The notes under the pieces: model-generated
The model's database searches: none
Told to the model about the DNA's origin: nothing
The model's input: the letters and a program-made list of their open reading frames with translations, nothing else
Assembly (NCBI GenBank): GCA_004558035.1
Contig: SFEJ01000014.1
Span: forward strand, 1 to 64,000
Direction: 5' to 3'
Length of the DNA: 64,000 nt
DNA from: Opitutia bacterium
Lineage (GTDB): Bacteria; Verrucomicrobiota; Verrucomicrobiia; Opitutales; UBA953
Part shown: piece after piece, positions 61,419 to 64,000 of the stretch
Position numbering within the stretch: position 1 is the stretch's first letter
Layout: each line of letters starts with the position of its first letter
Made by a program: the position numbers and the translations under genes

Positions 61419-62040
61419 AAGGGGCATTTACTCAACTTACCAAAAGAGGAAACAATAAAAACGCGCGCTGCAGGAAATGCGGGCGTTCTTTGACTACTTT
61501 CTTACGCCGCTTGAGGGGCGGGGAAAAGCCTTTCCCCTCGCCGAGCCTCCGTGCCGCATGGCGGACGGGACGGACGGCGCTACGCGCAAGCGCTCCTCTT
61601 GTCCGTCGCGTCCGCAGCGCGGCACGGGTCTCGGCTCCCCCATTCGGGTCGGACAAACGGAAACGCGAATTGCGAATCAGAGCCGAAAAAGCATGAAGCG
61701 CGGGACGAATGCAGGAACATTGCTGCTGCTGAAAAAAGAGTCGAACGAGACCGAGGGAGCTGCGCAAGACGGCTCCCGCGAGCATCGGCGGACGTGCGAC
61801 CTCGACGCCCGCTTGCCGCCGTCAGCCGTCTCGTTGCCGTTCCGCAAGCTCCACCGGCAGCGAGACGCGCCGGCGGCTTCACGCTGCGCCTCGGTTCGCC
61901 CTGTCCACATCGATGCTCCGCGTCCGCCTTGCAGGTGCTGTCCGAACAGTGCAGAAGAGAATTCCGCGCGACGAGAGCACGGGAAAGGGGTTTCGCGCCG
62001 AAGAGCCGAAGCCGCGATCATGAGCCATGTGAGGGCGCGA

Positions 62041-62083
62041 CAAGGGCTCCTCGCCCTTGACCTCGGCAGGGACTCGTCCCTGC
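62041..62083. other. Tandem hairpins
   Basis: CAAGGGC/GCCCTTG (62041-62059, loop TCCTC) and GCAGGGAC/GTCCCTGC (62066-62083, loop TC) are two perfect stems separated by six bases. Neither is followed by a T run, so they are not simple terminators. They may mark a small structured RNA or processing site. Confidence 0.45.
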
Positions 62084-62154
62084 ACCCGTAGATAGAGGAA
62101 GTTGCGTTAATCAGTATATCGGGCGCGTTCGCGTCGAACGCCTCGGGTATTCGC

Positions 62155-62330
62155 TTGCGCAAAAGTAGAGATAAGAGAAAATTTCTTTTTGCCGATAAAA
62201 CAAACATTCGACAGTTTTATTTTATTCCGAGCGCGCGGGAACGCCGCCCGCTCGCGTTGCTCGCTCGCTTTTATGCGTTGCGCAAAAGACTAAAAGACGA
62301 CGAAGGGCGGATTTGTTTTATCTTGCGCAA
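62155..62330. repeat. Three TTGCGCAA palindromes
   Basis: TTGCGCAA occurs at 62155-62162, 62278-62285 and 62323-62330, spaced 123 and 45 bases apart, upstream of the amidoligase gene. The palindromic form suggests a dimeric binding protein, but chance recurrence cannot be excluded. Confidence 0.4.
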
Positions 62331-62468
62331 AGCTCCGCGCGCTCCGCTTGTTTGCTCGCCTCGCGGTTTACATTATTTTCTTGACAGGCGAAGAAAAACA
62401 CTCTTTTAAATGTTCCTCATAGAACAATTTTTTTCGCAAAAAAAAGTTTAATTTTTTCAAAAAAAAGC

Positions 62469-62497
62469 TTGCATTATTTTTCATTTTTTAGCATAAT
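62469..62497 (+). promoter_or_regulatory. Candidate promoter of the amidoligase operon
   Basis: TTGCAT (62469-62474) and CATAAT (62492-62497), separated by 17 bases, lie in an AT-rich stretch about 190 bases upstream of the amidoligase start. The -10 matches at 5 of 6 positions. A second candidate with TTGACA is near 62380. Confidence 0.55.
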
Positions 62498-62690
62498 ACA
62501 CGCATAAAGATTGAGGGAATCACCCTCACCTTTATCCGTTCTTTTTCAACTCGCGCCGCCGCTCCTCGCGGCGCACAAATTAAAATGCCGCCCCCGTGCT
62601 ACCAACACGAGAGCGGCGAGCGGAAGCCGACACTAACAAACGCTTCCGCGGCGCGCCATGAGGAGCCGCGCCGAAAAAAAATCAAAAACC

Positions 62691-63593
62691 ATGAGCAAAA
62701 AAAATGCAAACAAAAATCCGTGGATTTTAGCGGATTATTCCGCCGCCCATCTTTACACAGGGCGCGAAGAATATCACGCCCGCGCGACAACACGCGGAGA
62801 AAATGCGCCGATTTACAAAGACGGGGAAGAAATGGAAAAGTTTCTCGTTGGCGTAGAGCTTGAGACGATCGCGCGGAATGAACATCACTTCCGTGAAGTG
62901 AACAAGCCGGAATCAAACTGGCTCTTTCGAGAACGCGACGGCTCACTTCCCCCGCGCGGGATTGAATTTATCACTATCCCCTTGCGCCCGAAGCACGCGA
63001 AAAACGAAAAATTCTGGCGTCCGATTTGCGAAGAGCTCAACAAGGCTTGCAAATCATGGTGCTTTCCCCAATGCGGGCTTCACGTTCACGTCGGGAAAGG
63101 CGCGTTTGAGGGCGTGACTTGGGAAGAACGAGAGGCGGCAATCGATTGGGCAATGGTCATTTGGTCGTTGACCTGCGAAACAAGCGAATTCGTTGCCCGA
63201 ATCTTCGGGCGCGGGCGAACCTACTGCCAAAACAAGATTGGCGGGGAAAAAATGCAAGCCGTAAAGACCTTAGGCGCGAAAATCCTGACTACGAAAGAGC
63301 TCCGAAAAGAGATTTTGAAGGAATGTCAAGACTTCCGAGCAAGGACGGCGCAGTTTAATACTATGCGCACAACGACAGTTGAATTTCGCTTAGGAAAAGG
63401 AAGCATTCGCCCCGAGCGGATTGCGGGAATCGTTGAGTTCTGCCTTCTCTTCATTCAATTCGCGGCTCACTGTCCCCCGGCGCGGGCAACTGAAAAAAAC
63501 CTTGAAGCCTATATTCGCGCGCACGCGACAAGCGAGGGAGGACTTGCCGCACTCATCCGCGACGAAGAAACCACGCCCATTCAGAACCCGTAA
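62691..63593 (+). CDS. Amidoligase-family protein (ATP-dependent, gamma-glutamyl-type ligase fold)
   Basis: This 300-aa protein matches the predicted amidoligase family related to glutamate-cysteine ligase. Key motifs: VGVELET (about residue 53, metal- and ATP-binding acidic pair), CGLHVHVG (about 129) and TVEFRLGKGSIRPERI (about 232). The fold is predicted to activate a carboxylate with ATP and join it to an amine. The ATG at 62691 is chosen; an upstream in-frame ATG at 62658 would add 11 residues. A class II amidotransferase gene follows 16 bases later, a pairing described for phage and bacterial amidoligase systems. Confidence 0.85.
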   Translation: MSKKNANKNPWILADYSAAHLYTGREEYHARATTRGENAPIYKDGEEMEKFLVGVELETIARNEHHFREVNKPESNWLFRERDGSLPPRGIEFITIPLRPKHAKNEKFWRPICEELNKACKSWCFPQCGLHVHVGKGAFEGVTWEEREAAIDWAMVIWSLTCETSEFVARIFGRGRTYCQNKIGGEKMQAVKTLGAKILTTKELRKEILKECQDFRARTAQFNTMRTTTVEFRLGKGSIRPERIAGIVEFCLLFIQFAAHCPPARATEKNLEAYIRAHATSEGGLAALIRDEETTPIQNP

Positions 63594-63609
63594 AAGGAGC
63601 AGAAAAAAA

Positions 63610-64000
63610 ATGTGTATCATTTACGCAAAGCCCCGCAAAGTCGCGCCCGTTTCGCGCGAAGTCTTTGAACGCATGTTGACCGCCAACCCGCACGGATTCG
63701 CAATTGCCGTTTCCCCGCCGAAGGGCGGGGCATGGAAAATTTTCCGAACGCTGGACAGGGGAAAAGCCCTTGCCCAACTACTGAAAGTTTCCGCAGAAGA
63801 AGCTGTAATCATGCATGCGAGGATTGCGACACACGGAAGCAGGACGCGCGACAACTGCCACGGCTGGCGAGACACTAAAAGCGGAATCGCGTTTTTCCAC
63901 AACGGCGTTTTAGGAATCAAAAACGAACGCGACCAAACCGACTCAGAAACATTTTTCCGCCGAATTTTTTCGCCGCTCTACGCGGCGGGAAAATGGCGGC
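63610..64000 (+). CDS. Class II glutamine amidotransferase-like protein (partial, cut by window edge)
   Basis: The frame begins MCIIYAKPRK, with Cys as residue 2, the catalytic nucleophile after Met removal in N-terminal nucleophile amidotransferases. It continues with VIMHARIATHGSRTRDNCHG and IAFFHNGVLG, the glutamine-binding and active-site segments of class II enzymes. A Shine-Dalgarno sequence (AAAGGAG, 63593-63599) precedes the ATG. It probably supplies ammonia to the amidoligase product. 130 residues are in the window and no stop is reached. Confidence 0.85.
   Translation, partial: MCIIYAKPRKVAPVSREVFERMLTANPHGFAIAVSPPKGGAWKIFRTLDRGKALAQLLKVSAEEAVIMHARIATHGSRTRDNCHGWRDTKSGIAFFHNGVLGIKNERDQTDSETFFRRIFSPLYAAGKWR

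Larger units (their letters stand above)
61430..62690. other. Region without a convincing gene
   Basis: About 1.26 kb holds no ORF with recognisable features. Long frames present here have skewed Arg/Pro/Ser composition and look like antisense or chance openings. Two small hairpins occur at 62041-62059 and 62066-62083. Three TTGCGCAA palindromes occur at 62155, 62278 and 62323. Promoter-like elements near 62380 and 62469 precede the amidoligase gene. Confidence 0.6.

Noticed and set aside
61477-62091. 204-aa ORF in the right non-coding stretch
   Set aside because: Arg/Pro/Ser-rich composition, no start signal and no recognisable domain; it looks like a chance opening.
1-64000. CRISPR arrays, tRNA or rRNA genes
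   Set aside because: No spaced direct-repeat array, no T-loop motif and no rRNA core sequence was seen on either strand.

Overview
The window falls into three parts: a short phage-derived fragment at the left edge (1 to about 2.6 kb), about 25.5 kb of bacterial chromosome (2.7-28.2 kb), and a T7-like (podovirus-type) prophage that starts at about 28.2 kb and runs off the right edge. The chromosome is GC-rich and codes for a Gram-negative, probably anaerobic bacterium: a ferredoxin-dependent 2-oxoacid oxidoreductase, L-fucose uptake and isomerisation, RecC and RecF. Most chromosomal start codons that are first in a transcript have no Shine-Dalgarno sequence, whereas many phage genes do. A gut member of the Verrucomicrobiota or a related PVC group would fit, but no marker gene here proves it.

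Chromosome, left to right: plsY, hom and an M18 aminopeptidase on +; fucI and fucP on -, divergent from a TetR-type regulator; a + strand 2-oxoacid:ferredoxin oxidoreductase operon (delta, alpha, an interposed GNAT, and a fused beta-gamma subunit); then - strand kamA, rpe, carB, ribB (with an FMN riboswitch), a sugar nucleotidyltransferase, maf, recF and a TPR/LysM protein; then + strand membrane protein and recC. Two sequence habits stand out. The octamer GTTCCCGC/GCGGGAAC recurs every few hundred bases and builds several terminator stems. A roughly 30-bp repeat rich in CTTAAAG sits in the 3' regions of several - strand genes. carB is preceded by what looks like a leader-peptide attenuator.

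Prophage (28.2-64 kb and beyond): a + strand tyrosine integrase lies next to recC, then a long - strand late block. Read 5' to 3' (right to left) it holds small terminase, a 63-aa ORF, large terminase, small proteins, a paired set of Gly/Ala-rich proteins, the T7-type connector/portal, a 16-codon Lys/Cys ORF, a holin-like and a coiled-coil membrane protein, a Bbp19-like protein, scaffold, tail fibre, a tail accessory protein, the major capsid protein with a C-terminal BACON-like domain, a nozzle-like protein, a tandem-duplicated tail adaptor, gp14-like and gp15-like internal proteins (the latter ending in a staphylococcal-nuclease domain), and a giant polyvalent protein with two ADP-ribosyltransferase domains that is split by a frameshift. 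One + strand gene, a secreted nuclease, is embedded in the late block with its own promoter. To the right lies a large inverted repeat packed with GTTGACT motifs, about 1.2 kb without a convincing gene, and an amidoligase plus class II glutamine amidotransferase pair cut by the window edge.

The left-edge fragment is a 5'-truncated relative of the same polyvalent protein, with 100 bases identical to the prophage copy. The genome has therefore carried more than one related phage, or this is a remnant of one.
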